The notes below the pieces were generated by a model. The model did no database searches. It was not told where the DNA came from and saw nothing but the letters and a program-made list of their open reading frames with translations. From positions 372,001 through 436,000 of the forward strand of contig NZ_JAVALZ010000003.1 of the NCBI RefSeq assembly GCF_030730865.1: a stretch of 64,000 nucleotides of DNA, in the 5' to 3' direction. This DNA comes from Uliginosibacterium sp. 31-16. Lineage in GTDB: Bacteria; Pseudomonadota; Gammaproteobacteria; Burkholderiales; Rhodocyclaceae. Made by a program: the position numbers and the translations under genes. Positions 1 through 7,632 of this stretch are shown here, in pieces (within the stretch, counting starts at the first letter, position 1; each line of letters begins with the position of its first letter).

Positions 1-378
1 GCCTTGCTCGCGGCCGCTGCTGAAGGTGAGCTGCGGATCGCGCTGGAGGATGTTGGATACGGCCTGCGCGTAGTGCCGAGCCTGCTCCAGCGGGTTGAGC
101 ACATGCTTCACGCCATTGGGCGTGAGGATGGCGGCATCGCTGCGCGTGATGGATTGCAGCGTATCGGGCTTCCAGTCTTTCACCTCAAGGATGAGGATGC
201 CGCGCCGGGGATGCAGGATGATGAAATCGGGGTGATCGTTGCGCGCGCTGCTGAGCGCTACGTCGTACCAGCACAGGTAGTCGTCTTCGAGCTTGGCTTC
301 GAGGCGCTGCGCCAAACGCCGCTCGCCGGCCTGCATGCGGCCGGCGCAAGTGCTATACGCTGGAATCAATGTTGCCAC
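1..378 (-). CDS. NERD-domain protein, N-terminal part (runs off left edge)
   Basis: The reverse strand reads open from a GTG at 378 to base 1, giving the first 126 residues. The nuclease-related (NERD) pattern is visible: Asp51 in HPDF, then Glu65 and Lys67 in LEVKDW, the D...ExK arrangement of this fold. A purine-rich AGGGGCG lies just upstream of the GTG. In proteobacteria this N-terminus is often followed by a UvrD- or DEAD-type helicase, so the complete gene may be a nuclease-helicase, but the helicase part is outside the window. The protein probably acts on DNA in the cytoplasm. The opposite strand is also open here, but its translation is only the mirror of this conserved domain. Confidence 0.75.
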   Translation of the reverse strand, partial: MATLIPAYSTCAGRMQAGERRLAQRLEAKLEDDYLCWYDVALSSARNDHPDFIILHPRRGILILEVKDWKPDTLQSITRSDAAILTPNGVKHVLNPLEQARHYAQAVSNILQRDPQLTFSSGREQG

Positions 379-733
379 GCGTCGCCCCTTCGGTATTTAT
401 CCGGGATTCTACGAGCCATGCCGTGTCACGGGGCGGCCAGAAAGACGATCTGGGTCAATCCTTACGGGATATTCCGGCGTGATCGTGAATTCCGTCACGA
501 TCGACTGAGTGATGGCGATGCCATCCAGCTGGAAGAGCGGCGCCGCCCAGATTTTCCGCAAGGGTGGTGTGAGGGCGGGGGTGAGGGCGAGAGCGGGCCG
601 TTGCCGGAGATGAAAATTTTCGGAGAGCGGCTGGTCTTAAGTTTCGGCTAAGTGAGCCTCGTTAAAGTGCTCTCCACGGACAGGCACACAGCCTGACCCG
701 CTTCCCCTACATAAAAGAAACAGGAGTTTCATC
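379..733. other. Intergenic region with one palindrome
   Basis: This 355-base gap lies between the divergently read NERD gene and the small exported protein. I see no convincing gene. The only clear structure is the palindrome at 481-502, listed separately. The end of the gap carries the AGGAG ribosome-binding site of the next gene. Confidence 0.6.
481..502. promoter_or_regulatory. Palindrome GATCGTGA-N6-TCACGATC
   Basis: Two perfect 8-base inverted arms are separated by six bases (ATTCCG). The spacing and length fit an operator for a dimeric regulator, but no T-run follows, so it is not a terminator. It lies about 100 bases upstream of the NERD gene start and 230 bases before the next gene. 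Which gene it serves, if any, is unknown. Confidence 0.35.
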
Positions 734-1027
734 ATGAACAAGAATGCATCCATCATCGCTGCCGTGCTCGGCCTCGCCATCGTCTCTGCATCGGCCCAGG
801 CGTCTGTCGCTGTTGAGCAGACCAAACAGGTCAGCAGCGGTTTGACGCAGGACCAGGTCATCCAGCGTCTTGGCAAGCCGGACAATGCACCGACCTGGCT
901 GGATGGCAGCCAGTCTCTGGTGTATGAGCTGCGCAATGGCGACAAGTCTGGCTCGCGCGTCTATGTGAATCTTGGCCGCAACAAGACTGTTACCAGCGTC
1001 CAGTTCGGCGACGACGGCAGCAACTGA
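734..1027 (+). CDS. Small exported BamE/SmpA-like protein
   Basis: A 97-residue protein with a Sec signal peptide (positive MNKN start, hydrophobic stretch to about residue 20, AQA cleavage motif near 21-23). The mature part has the pattern LTQDQVIQRLGKPD followed by a short beta-rich section, which resembles the SmpA/OmlA (BamE) fold. Unlike BamE it has no lipobox Cys, so it should be soluble in the periplasm rather than lipid-anchored. An AGGAG site sits about 7 bases before the ATG. It precedes the two-component system by 113 bases on the same strand and could be related to it, but nothing proves this. No specific function can be given. Confidence 0.7.
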   Translation: MNKNASIIAAVLGLAIVSASAQASVAVEQTKQVSSGLTQDQVIQRLGKPDNAPTWLDGSQSLVYELRNGDKSGSRVYVNLGRNKTVTSVQFGDDGSN

Positions 1028-1140
1028 GCGCTTGCGTGCGCGCCGTGGCAGTTGCCGCAGCGCTGCACGAGCACTTTCAGAACAGGACGGAGGCCTCATA
1101 ATGGGCGCTCCGTCCTTGTCGTTCAGGAAAGACCTCGGCC

Positions 1141-1800
1141 ATGCGCCTGCTGCTCGTTGAAGACGACCTGATGATTGGCGAATCCGTGCTGGACTTGCTG
1201 CGCGCCGAGGGCTATGCCGTCGATTGGGTGCGCACCGGGCAGACTGCCGATAGTGCGCTGATTACCGAAGAGTATGACCTTGTACTGCTTGATCTGGGCT
1301 TGCCCGGCAAAGACGGTCTGGACGTGCTGCGCGATCTGCGCAAGCGCAAGACGCGTACGCCGGTGCTGATCGCCACCGCACGCGATGCAGTGCCACAGCG
1401 CGTGCTCGGGCTGGATGCGGGGGCGGATGATTACATCGTCAAACCGTATGATCTTGAAGAGCTGCTCGCGCGTATCCGTGCTTTGCTCCGGCGCAGTGCG
1501 GGGCGGGCCGAGCCGGTTTATGAATACCAGAATGTGAGCATCAATCCGGTGACGCGGGAGGTCAGCGTCGACGGACAGGCCGTGCTGCTGTCTTCGCGCG
1601 AATGGGCCGTGCTGGAGCCGCTGCTGGCTCGTCCGGGCCTGATTCTGTCGCGTGCCCAGCTGGAAGAGAAGCTGTTCAGCTGGAAAGATGAAGTCAGCAG
1701 CAATGCTGTCGAGGTCTACATCCATGGCCTGCGCAAGAAGCTGGGGGCGCAGCTGATCCAGAACATCCGTGGCGTCGGCTACCTGATTCCCAAAGAGTGA
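1141..1800 (+). CDS. OmpR-family response regulator
   Basis: 219 residues. Receiver domain at 1-115: acidic pocket E7/D8/D9, phospho-acceptor Asp51 in LLDLGLPG, and Lys101 in the VKP motif. A winged-helix DNA-binding domain follows at about 125-219, ending with the usual VYIHGLRKKL and RGVGYLI signature. The best match from memory is the QseB/PmrA/BasR branch. It should be phosphorylated by the kinase encoded directly downstream, whose GTG start overlaps this gene's stop codon, so the two are translationally coupled. The inducing signal and target genes cannot be read from the sequence. Confidence 0.93.
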   Translation: MRLLLVEDDLMIGESVLDLLRAEGYAVDWVRTGQTADSALITEEYDLVLLDLGLPGKDGLDVLRDLRKRKTRTPVLIATARDAVPQRVLGLDAGADDYIVKPYDLEELLARIRALLRRSAGRAEPVYEYQNVSINPVTREVSVDGQAVLLSSREWAVLEPLLARPGLILSRAQLEEKLFSWKDEVSSNAVEVYIHGLRKKLGAQLIQNIRGVGYLIPKE

Positions 1801-3191
1801 GCAATTCCATGACCTCCTTTTGTTCGGTGCGTTCGCGCCTGCTTTTCGTGGTTGGTTTCGGTGTCGTGGTCGCCACGCTCGCTCAGGCTGTCGTGGCGTA
1901 CAGGGTTGCGCTGACGGAGGTCGATACGATCTCCGACTTTCACATGATCGAAATGGCGCGGGCGGTGGGCCGCAGCATGCCGCAGACCATGACCCAGATT
2001 GTGCCCATGCCCGCAGGTGATCGTCTGCCGGTCTCGGAAGACAACTGCTTCACGCTGCGTATCCAGCGCAAGGAAGGCGTGCCCTCTGTTAGCGTTGCGC
2101 CACAGCATGTGCAACGCGTGTTCTCCATCCGGAAAGACGGCAGCAAATCGCTGCGGGTGCTGGAGGTGGATGCTCCGGACGTTCACATCGAGGTGTCGCA
2201 CGACCTGGCTGTGCGGGCGCAAACCGCCGGTGCGCTGGCCTTCAGAACCATCTTGCCGGTGATCGCCACGGCGCCGCTGCTGCTGCTGTGCGTGGCCTGG
2301 GGGGTGAGGCACGCGCTGCGTCCCCTGCGCAAGGCGCGGCGTGAGATCGGCGAACGCGCGGCCGATGATCTGCGCCCGCTCACCACCGAAGGCGTGCCGG
2401 ATGAAGCCCAGCCCTTCGTGCGGGAAATCAATTCCCTGTTTGCGCGGATCAATACCGAGTTCGAGGCCCGCCGGAATTTTGTGGCCGATGTTGCGCATGA
2501 GCTGCGCTCTCCGCTGGCCGCCCTGAAGCTGCAGGTCGAATGCCTGGCACGCGCCCAGACGCCTGAAACACGCAGCCTGGCGCATGAACGCGTGGTCGCG
2601 GGCATCAGTCGCGCCACCCGTCTGGTCGAGCAGTTGCTGGTGCTGGCGCGCGAAGATGCGGCCCCGCCCGGATACTCCGTCACGACCTTGCCGCAGGTTG
2701 CGCGGCTGGCGCTGTCTGACGCATTCACCCTGGCGCATGCCCGCCAGATCGATCTGGGGGCCGACCTGCAGGAGAATCTGCCCGAGGCCGTGTTCACGGT
2801 TTGCGGGGATGTTGAAGCGCTGCGCACGCTGCTGCGCAATGTGCTGGACAACGCAGTCAAATACACGCCGGCAGGTGGCGTGGTGAACATGACGCTGCAA
2901 CGCGAGCCGGAGGCGATCATCCTGCGCATTGAAGACAGCGGTCCCGGCATTCCGGCAGAGGAGCGCGAGCGGCTGTTCGAGCGCTTCCAGCGCGGGAGCA
3001 GTGGTCAGGATGCGGGTGGTAGCGGTCTGGGGCTGGCTATCGTGCGAACCATCGCGAACCGGCAAGGCATTGAAATGACACTGGATACGTCCGCCACGCT
3101 GGGTGGTCTGGCCGTTGTGCTGCGTTTCCGGCCGGCCACGCCGCCTGGCAGTGCAGGTGGGCCGGTGGAGACGAGCAGGTCTGAAGCTTGA
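1797..3191 (+). CDS. Sensor histidine kinase partner of the OmpR-type regulator
   Basis: 464 residues from a GTG that overlaps the regulator's stop (GTGA); an ATG at 1809 is an alternative start. Two membrane segments (about 12-34 and 145-168) bracket a periplasmic domain of roughly 110 residues. A HAMP-like linker leads to the HisKA motif with phospho-His234 in VAHELRSPL. The ATPase domain has an N box (NVLDNAVKYTP, about 347-357), DSGPGIP near 380 and GSGLGLAIV near 410. Size and layout match QseC/PmrB-type inner-membrane kinases. Two small genes on the opposite strand follow at once. Confidence 0.93.
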   Translation: MSNSMTSFCSVRSRLLFVVGFGVVVATLAQAVVAYRVALTEVDTISDFHMIEMARAVGRSMPQTMTQIVPMPAGDRLPVSEDNCFTLRIQRKEGVPSVSVAPQHVQRVFSIRKDGSKSLRVLEVDAPDVHIEVSHDLAVRAQTAGALAFRTILPVIATAPLLLLCVAWGVRHALRPLRKARREIGERAADDLRPLTTEGVPDEAQPFVREINSLFARINTEFEARRNFVADVAHELRSPLAALKLQVECLARAQTPETRSLAHERVVAGISRATRLVEQLLVLAREDAAPPGYSVTTLPQVARLALSDAFTLAHARQIDLGADLQENLPEAVFTVCGDVEALRTLLRNVLDNAVKYTPAGGVVNMTLQREPEAIILRIEDSGPGIPAEERERLFERFQRGSSGQDAGGSGLGLAIVRTIANRQGIEMTLDTSATLGGLAVVLRFRPATPPGSAGGPVETSRSEA

Positions 3192-3212
3192 AGGCGGCGG
3201 GTTCGGGAGAAC

Positions 3213-3329
3213 TCAGCCGCGGCCCTGCACGAGGATCGAGGCCAGCGGCATGCAGGCGACGATCAGTGCAGCGATCCAGGTCGCCATTTCGGCGAAGCGC
3301 TGGGTGCGGGGTGAAAGAGTGTTTTTCAT
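3213..3329 (-). CDS. 38-residue membrane protein, copy A of a tandem pair
   Basis: A short reverse-strand frame from ATG at 3329: a basic N-terminus (KNTLSPRTQR), one hydrophobic helix (about 15-34) and a QGRG tail. It matches its upstream neighbour position by position: both are 38 residues with Ala16, Trp18, Ala20, Ala21, Val24, Ala25 and Pro28 in common. No strong ribosome site precedes this ATG. An in-frame GTG 18 bases upstream has AAGG at a suitable distance and would give 44 residues. The conserved spacing in a second copy is the main reason to believe it is real. Function unknown; it probably sits in the inner membrane. Confidence 0.5.
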   Translation of the reverse strand: MKNTLSPRTQRFAEMATWIAALIVACMPLASILVQGRG

Positions 3330-3399
3330 GAGACTGGCGATGATCACGCCGGCCTTGTGCAGTCGGGCATCAGCCCGGGCTGCGGCAAGACCGGTTCAA

Positions 3400-3516
3400 T
3401 CAGAGCGCATTGTGGAAGGTCAGCACGATCGCCGGGGTGAAGGCGACGGCAACGGCGGCGCCCCATGCGGCAACACTGGAAGCGGCGGATACTGCGGAAT
3501 TGACGGCTTTGCTCAT
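3400..3516 (-). CDS. 38-residue membrane protein, copy B of a tandem pair
   Basis: I place the start at the ATG at 3516 because GGAGAG lies 6 bases before it; an in-frame upstream ATG at 3606 would add 30 unlikely residues. The product has a polar N-terminus (SKAVNSAVSAASS) and one hydrophobic helix (about 15-34) containing W-x-A-A-x-x-V-A-x-x-P, the same pattern at the same positions as copy A. It is the promoter-proximal member of the pair, 70 bases from copy A. Possible roles are a membrane-associated regulator or a toxin-like peptide, but none is shown by the sequence. Confidence 0.6.
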   Translation of the reverse strand: MSKAVNSAVSAASSVAAWGAAVAVAFTPAIVLTFHNAL

Positions 3517-3747
3517 TTTTTCTCTCCGTGGGGTTAGGGATATCACTGTCAGCGCGGATGTCACGTTGACGGCTTCATTATTTGAGACATCGGGGCTGAA
3601 GTCCAAATGAGCTTTTGGATCTTGATATCCAATTGATTTATAAAGGTAATATGCGTTTTTTGAATGCCCTCAATACATTCTTCTATGCGGCCTGTACGAC
3701 AAGGCTTGCGCTATCATTCGCAGCCCGGCACCCGTTTGATTGAGTCC

Positions 3748-4524
3748 ATGCTGATCGTCGTTTCTCCCGCCAAATCGCTTGATTACCAGAGCCCGCTTCC
3801 GACCCGGAAATTCACCCAGCCGGCCTTTCTCGACCAGAGCGAAGCGCTGATCGGAATCCTGCGGGAGAAGAGTCCGGCCGAAATCGCCCAGCTGATGACG
3901 ATCTCCGATGCGCTCGCCACGCTGAACTTCACCCGCTATGCCGAGTGGTCGCGTCCCTTTACGGCGAAGAATGCCCGCCCGGCGATGTTTGCCTTTGATG
4001 GCGATGTGTATGGGGGGCTGGATGCGTACAGCTTCACGCCTGCGCAGATCGACTTCGCCCAGACGCATTTCCGCATGCTCTCCGGTTTGTACGGCGTGCT
4101 GCGCCCGCTGGACCTGATGCAGGCTTACCGGCTGGAGATGGGTACGAAGCTCGCCAATCCGGCGGGCCGCGATCTGTATGCGTTCTGGGGCGACACGATC
4201 ACCCTGGCGCTGAATGCGGAACTGGCGCAGCAAGATGGTGAGCCGGTGCTGCTGAATCTGGCCTCGGAGGAATACTTCAAATCGGTGCGCCCGAAAAAGC
4301 TCGCTGCGCGCGTGATCACTCCGGTATTCGAGGAGAAGAAGGGCGCGGGCTACAAGATCGTGAGCTTTCATGCCAAGCGCGCACGCGGCCTGATGAGCCG
4401 TTACGCCATCGTCAATGCCATTACCGATCCCGAGGCGCTCAAGGCGTTCGATGCGGAAGGCTATGCGTTTTCGCCCGCCGCGTCGGATGGTGAGCGTTGG
4501 GTATTCCGGCGCGAGGCAGCGTGA
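3748..4524 (+). CDS. yaaA: Peroxide stress protein YaaA
   Basis: Starting at ATG 3748 the protein is 258 residues and begins [13 protein letters not shown], the usual YaaA start; an upstream in-frame ATG at 3664 would add 28 unrelated residues. The family signatures [33 protein letters not shown] and [10 protein letters not shown] are all present, and the length equals the E. coli protein. YaaA is a cytoplasmic protein that limits free iron and DNA damage during peroxide stress. The next gene starts inside or just after its stop (GTGA), so they are probably cotranscribed. No OxyR site could be recognised. Confidence 0.95.
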   Translation: MLIVVSPAKSLDYQSPLPTRKFTQPAFLDQSEALIGILREKSPAEIAQLMTISDALATLNFTRYAEWSRPFTAKNARPAMFAFDGDVYGGLDAYSFTPAQIDFAQTHFRMLSGLYGVLRPLDLMQAYRLEMGTKLANPAGRDLYAFWGDTITLALNAELAQQDGEPVLLNLASEEYFKSVRPKKLAARVITPVFEEKKGAGYKIVSFHAKRARGLMSRYAIVNAITDPEALKAFDAEGYAFSPAASDGERWVFRREAA

Positions 4525-4526
4525 GC

Positions 4527-4973
4527 ATGCGCGGCCTGCTGGCGCTGTGCGCGCTGCTGTTCTGCGTGGCCGCGCAGGCTGATCCTTGTGCTGGCGCTGA
4601 TCGCAGTCTCGATGCGGCACGTCGCGAGGCACTGGCGCCGGTGGTGTCGCGTGACGTGACTCTGCTGCTGTGGCCGCATTTCAAGGAGCGTTTCGATCTG
4701 GCGCCGGAGCAGGTGCGGGCATCCTTGCGCATGCGCGGCTGGTCTGTGCTGTACGTTGAAACGGGCAAGACCGATGCGGCCGTCCTGTTCTACGCGGGCG
4801 ATCCGGCCAGCGGCGGGCGTTACGCGGGGGAGTGGGGCGGCTCGGCACCCATGGACGAAGGCCCGCAGCTGCGGCGTGCGCTGCAGCGCGATATTCGTGG
4901 TCTTCCGCCTGCGCTGGCGCGGTGCTTCGCCTGGCTGGTGACCCAGCACCCCGAGCACCATTCCTGGCCATGA
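4527..4973 (+). CDS. Small secreted protein of unknown function
   Basis: 148 residues from ATG 4527; a GTG at 4521 that overlaps the yaaA stop would add two residues. The N-terminus (MRGLLALCALLFCVAAQA) is a clear signal peptide, probably cut before DPCAG. The mature part has two Cys residues (one just after the cleavage site, one near the C-terminus in LARCFAWL) that could form a disulfide. No known domain is recognised. It sits between yaaA and a carboxypeptidase on the same strand and may be part of their transcript. Confidence 0.7.
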   Translation: MRGLLALCALLFCVAAQADPCAGADRSLDAARREALAPVVSRDVTLLLWPHFKERFDLAPEQVRASLRMRGWSVLYVETGKTDAAVLFYAGDPASGGRYAGEWGGSAPMDEGPQLRRALQRDIRGLPPALARCFAWLVTQHPEHHSWP

Positions 4974-5052
4974 TCCGTTTTTCGCCGCCGCGTGCGTGAC
5001 GCGGGCGATCCCTCATTTTTACTCTCCACTCACTTTTCACTTCCGACTCATC

Positions 5053-6177
5053 ATGATCCACATCAGCAGCCAGTTCGACAGCGGCAACATCGAAGTCCGC
5101 GACGCTTCCAATCCGCAAGACATCCGCCTGGCGATCCGTCCCGATGCCGGCGGCGAGTTCCTGCAGTGGTTCCACTTCCGCCTGCATGGCGTGCGCGGTG
5201 TGCCGCTGCGGCTGGTGATCGAGAATGCCGGCGCGTGCAGCTACGCGGCCGGCTGGCACGGCTACCGCTGTGCGGCGAGCTACGATCGTGCGGACTGGTT
5301 CCGCATTGGGCAGACGAGCTACGACGGCCAGCAACTGGTGATCGAATTCACGCCGGAATCCGACACCGTGTGGCTGGCGTATTTCGAGCCGTATTCGCAG
5401 GAGCGCCGGCTGGACTTCCTCGGTCGTTGCGCGCGCTCGCCGCTGGTGCGCGTGGCGTGCATCGGCACGAGCCTGCAGGGGCGTGATCTGGATGTGCTGC
5501 ACATCGGTGAGGGGCCGAAGAATGTGTGGGTGCAGGCGCGCCAGCATCCGGGCGAGAGCATGGCGGAGTGGTTCATGGAAGGCTTCATCGAGCGCCTGCT
5601 GGACGCGGCCGATCCGGTGGCTCGCGAGCTGCTGCGGCGCGCCAGCTTCCACCTGATTCCGAACATCAATCCGGATGGCAGCGCGCTGGGCCATCTGCGC
5701 AGCAACGCCGCCGGGGTGAACCTGAACCGCGAATGGCATGCGCCGACGCTGGAACGCAGCCCGGAAGTGCTGCATGCGCAGGCCGCGATGAAGCCGGTGG
5801 GGGCAGATCTGTTCCTCGATGTGCACGGCGATGAGACCCTGCCGTACGTGTTCATCGACGGCAGCCACATGGTGCCGGGTTATGGCGAGAAGAATCTGGC
5901 CTTGCAGGCCGCGTTCCTCGAAAACCTCAAGCGTGCCAGCCCGGACTTCCAGACCGAGCAGGGCTACCGCGACGATCGCTTTACCGGCGAGATGATGACG
6001 CTGGGCTCGAAGTGGGCCGCTGCGACGTTCGGCTGCGTGTCGCTGACGCTGGAAATGCCGTTCAAGGACAACGCCAATGCGCCGGACCCGCGCACGGGCT
6101 GGAATGGCGCGCGCAGCCAGCGCCTGGGTGCGGCCTTCCTGCAGCCGGTGCTGGAGCACCTGCGCGCGCTGGACTGA
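5053..6177 (+). CDS. M14 family zinc carboxypeptidase, cytosolic CCP-like type
   Basis: 374 residues from ATG 5053, with no signal peptide. Residues 1-120 form the beta-rich N-terminal domain usual in this bacterial subgroup, followed by the catalytic domain. Zinc ligands are His165 and Glu168 in RQHPGES and His258 in DVHGDE; the general base is Glu334 in TLEMPF. The substrate-binding NPDG and NLNREW motifs lie between them. Family knowledge predicts removal of C-terminal residues from peptides, in the cytosol. The true substrate is unknown. The gene ends a same-strand run starting with yaaA. Confidence 0.9.
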   Translation: MIHISSQFDSGNIEVRDASNPQDIRLAIRPDAGGEFLQWFHFRLHGVRGVPLRLVIENAGACSYAAGWHGYRCAASYDRADWFRIGQTSYDGQQLVIEFTPESDTVWLAYFEPYSQERRLDFLGRCARSPLVRVACIGTSLQGRDLDVLHIGEGPKNVWVQARQHPGESMAEWFMEGFIERLLDAADPVARELLRRASFHLIPNINPDGSALGHLRSNAAGVNLNREWHAPTLERSPEVLHAQAAMKPVGADLFLDVHGDETLPYVFIDGSHMVPGYGEKNLALQAAFLENLKRASPDFQTEQGYRDDRFTGEMMTLGSKWAAATFGCVSLTLEMPFKDNANAPDPRTGWNGARSQRLGAAFLQPVLEHLRALD

Positions 6178-6180
6178 GCC

Positions 6181-6297
6181 TGCCTGAAGAGCCTCTTGCA
6201 GTGGGCGTCTTCGCGGCTGTGCCGTGAAGACCCGCGTGGCGATTGGCTGTTCAGGATGGAATGCTGAAGAGCTACGCCGGACGCGGCTCTTCAGGCA
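6181..6297. repeat. Intergenic palindromic repeat (TGAAGAGCC family), locus 1
   Basis: TGCCTGAAGAGCC at 6181-6193 is perfectly inverted at 6285-6297. Between them lie TGAAGACCCGCGTGG at 6225-6239 and another CTGAAGAGC at about 6264. The same words recur in the gap after the MotA-like gene (36387-36476) and, in weaker form, after flhA (32044-32110). All three sites are at gene ends, as with REP/BIME-type elements. The element also separates the carboxypeptidase gene from a convergent lipoprotein gene, so it may end transcription. Confidence 0.55.
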
Positions 6298-6302
6298 TGA
6301 GC

Positions 6303-7496
6303 CTACTGCAGTGTTGAGTTGATGATCTGTGGCGTGCCGGCACCCTGAACGAAGATCCCCGGGTAGCCGGAAGTCTCGAAACGCTGGCTGACGTTGCTGC
6401 TCAGCGTCGAGTCAGTGATGCTCATCGAGCCGGTGTAATCGTTGCTGACGAAGAAGATCGCGCCGCCGCCTTCGTTCGCGTGGTTGTTGCTGATCCGCGT
6501 GCCGCACAGGTTCAGGCTGAAGGTGTTGCCGTCGGTGTAGATGGCGCCGCCACTGCCACCGCCGGGCGTGCCTGCACGGGCCGGATTGGCGCCGTTGCCA
6601 ACAGCGCTGTTGTAGCTGAACAGGCTGTTGCGCACGTGGTACGACACGCCGATGGCGGACAGGCCGCCGCCATTCGAGCAGCTGTTGCCCAGATCGCTGC
6701 GCCCGCCGAAGGTGCTGCCGGTCACGTAGAGTGGCAGACCGTTGTATTGCTGGAAGGCGCGCACCGCAGCGCCGCCGACATCCGGCCCGGTCGCGTCGCA
6801 GCTGTTGCTGAAGAAGCGGCTGTTGACGATCTTGAGCCGCCCGCCCTGCGCGTAGATCGCGCCACCGCTGCCTTCAGCGTCGCTGCTGCCGCTGCTGGCC
6901 TTGCCGTTGATGAATGTGAGGTTCTGCACAGTCAGTTGCGGGTGATCCTGATTGTCGCAGTGTGAGGTGGTCCACACCTGATTCTGGTCACAGGTATTCA
7001 TGTACAGGATGCGCCGGGCGCCGCCACCGGAAAGGGTGATCTTGCCGCCACCGTCGATGACGATCTTCGGCCCGGTGTTGTTCACGATCTTCGCTGTCTG
7101 GCTGAGCGTGATGGTCAGCGGATTGGCTCCGCAGTTGAAGGTGATGATGCCGCCCTTGGCGATGGCCGCTACCACCGCGGCCGAGGTGCAGCTGGCGGGT
7201 GTTCCGTTGCCGATGACGGTGGTGGGGCTGGCCACGCTTTCGGCGGCGGCTTCGGTCGGCACGCTGCAGTTGCCATCCGGGTTGCCGGCGGCGGGGTAGC
7301 TGTCCGTACTGCCGCCCGAGCTGCTGGAGCTGGAGGAGGAGCCTGACGAGCCGCCGGAAGAACTGCTCGACGAACTGCTGGAAGAGCTGCTGGAGCCACT
7401 GCCGGGGCTGCCACCACCACTCCCGCCCCCGCCACCGCCTCCACAGGCCAGCAGGAGGGTACTCAACAGGACAGGGACAAGCAGACGTGATCGCAT
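6303..7496 (-). CDS. Lipoprotein with Gly/Ser linker and parallel beta-helix domain
   Basis: 397 residues. Signal peptide with lipobox LLAC (Cys18), then a run of Gly and a Ser-rich linker to about residue 66, then a beta-helix region. The latter has many short repeats of the GGAIY/GGGAIFF and NSRF/DSTL type that mark right-handed parallel beta-helix and Pmp-like proteins. Several Cys residues may form disulfides. The protein should be anchored to the outer membrane and held away from it by the linker. It ends abruptly in NSTLQ without a clear capping segment, so it may be shortened. A second lipoprotein at 15217 has the same type of linker but a different head domain. Confidence 0.8.
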   Translation of the reverse strand: MRSRLLVPVLLSTLLLACGGGGGGGSGGGSPGSGSSSSSSSSSSSSSGGSSGSSSSSSSSGGSTDSYPAAGNPDGNCSVPTEAAAESVASPTTVIGNGTPASCTSAAVVAAIAKGGIITFNCGANPLTITLSQTAKIVNNTGPKIVIDGGGKITLSGGGARRILYMNTCDQNQVWTTSHCDNQDHPQLTVQNLTFINGKASSGSSDAEGSGGAIYAQGGRLKIVNSRFFSNSCDATGPDVGGAAVRAFQQYNGLPLYVTGSTFGGRSDLGNSCSNGGGLSAIGVSYHVRNSLFSYNSAVGNGANPARAGTPGGGSGGAIYTDGNTFSLNLCGTRISNNHANEGGGAIFFVSNDYTGSMSITDSTLSSNVSQRFETSGYPGIFVQGAGTPQIINSTLQ

Positions 7497-7632
7497 GGCG
7501 GGCTCAGTAAATCGTGAAGTACGTCACGTTTAGCTGGCCGCTTGGTTCGGGTCAAGAATTCTCCGGCAGGCGTCTCCCGGCGCCGCCGGGTGGGGGCGTG
7601 GCGAGCATTCCGGGGATGTCGCGAGTGCCTGC

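Noticed and set aside
4-651. Forward frame of 215 residues at the left edge
   Set aside because: Its translation is the mirror of the conserved NERD domain on the reverse strand, and it continues through the gap without any recognisable domain or ribosome site.
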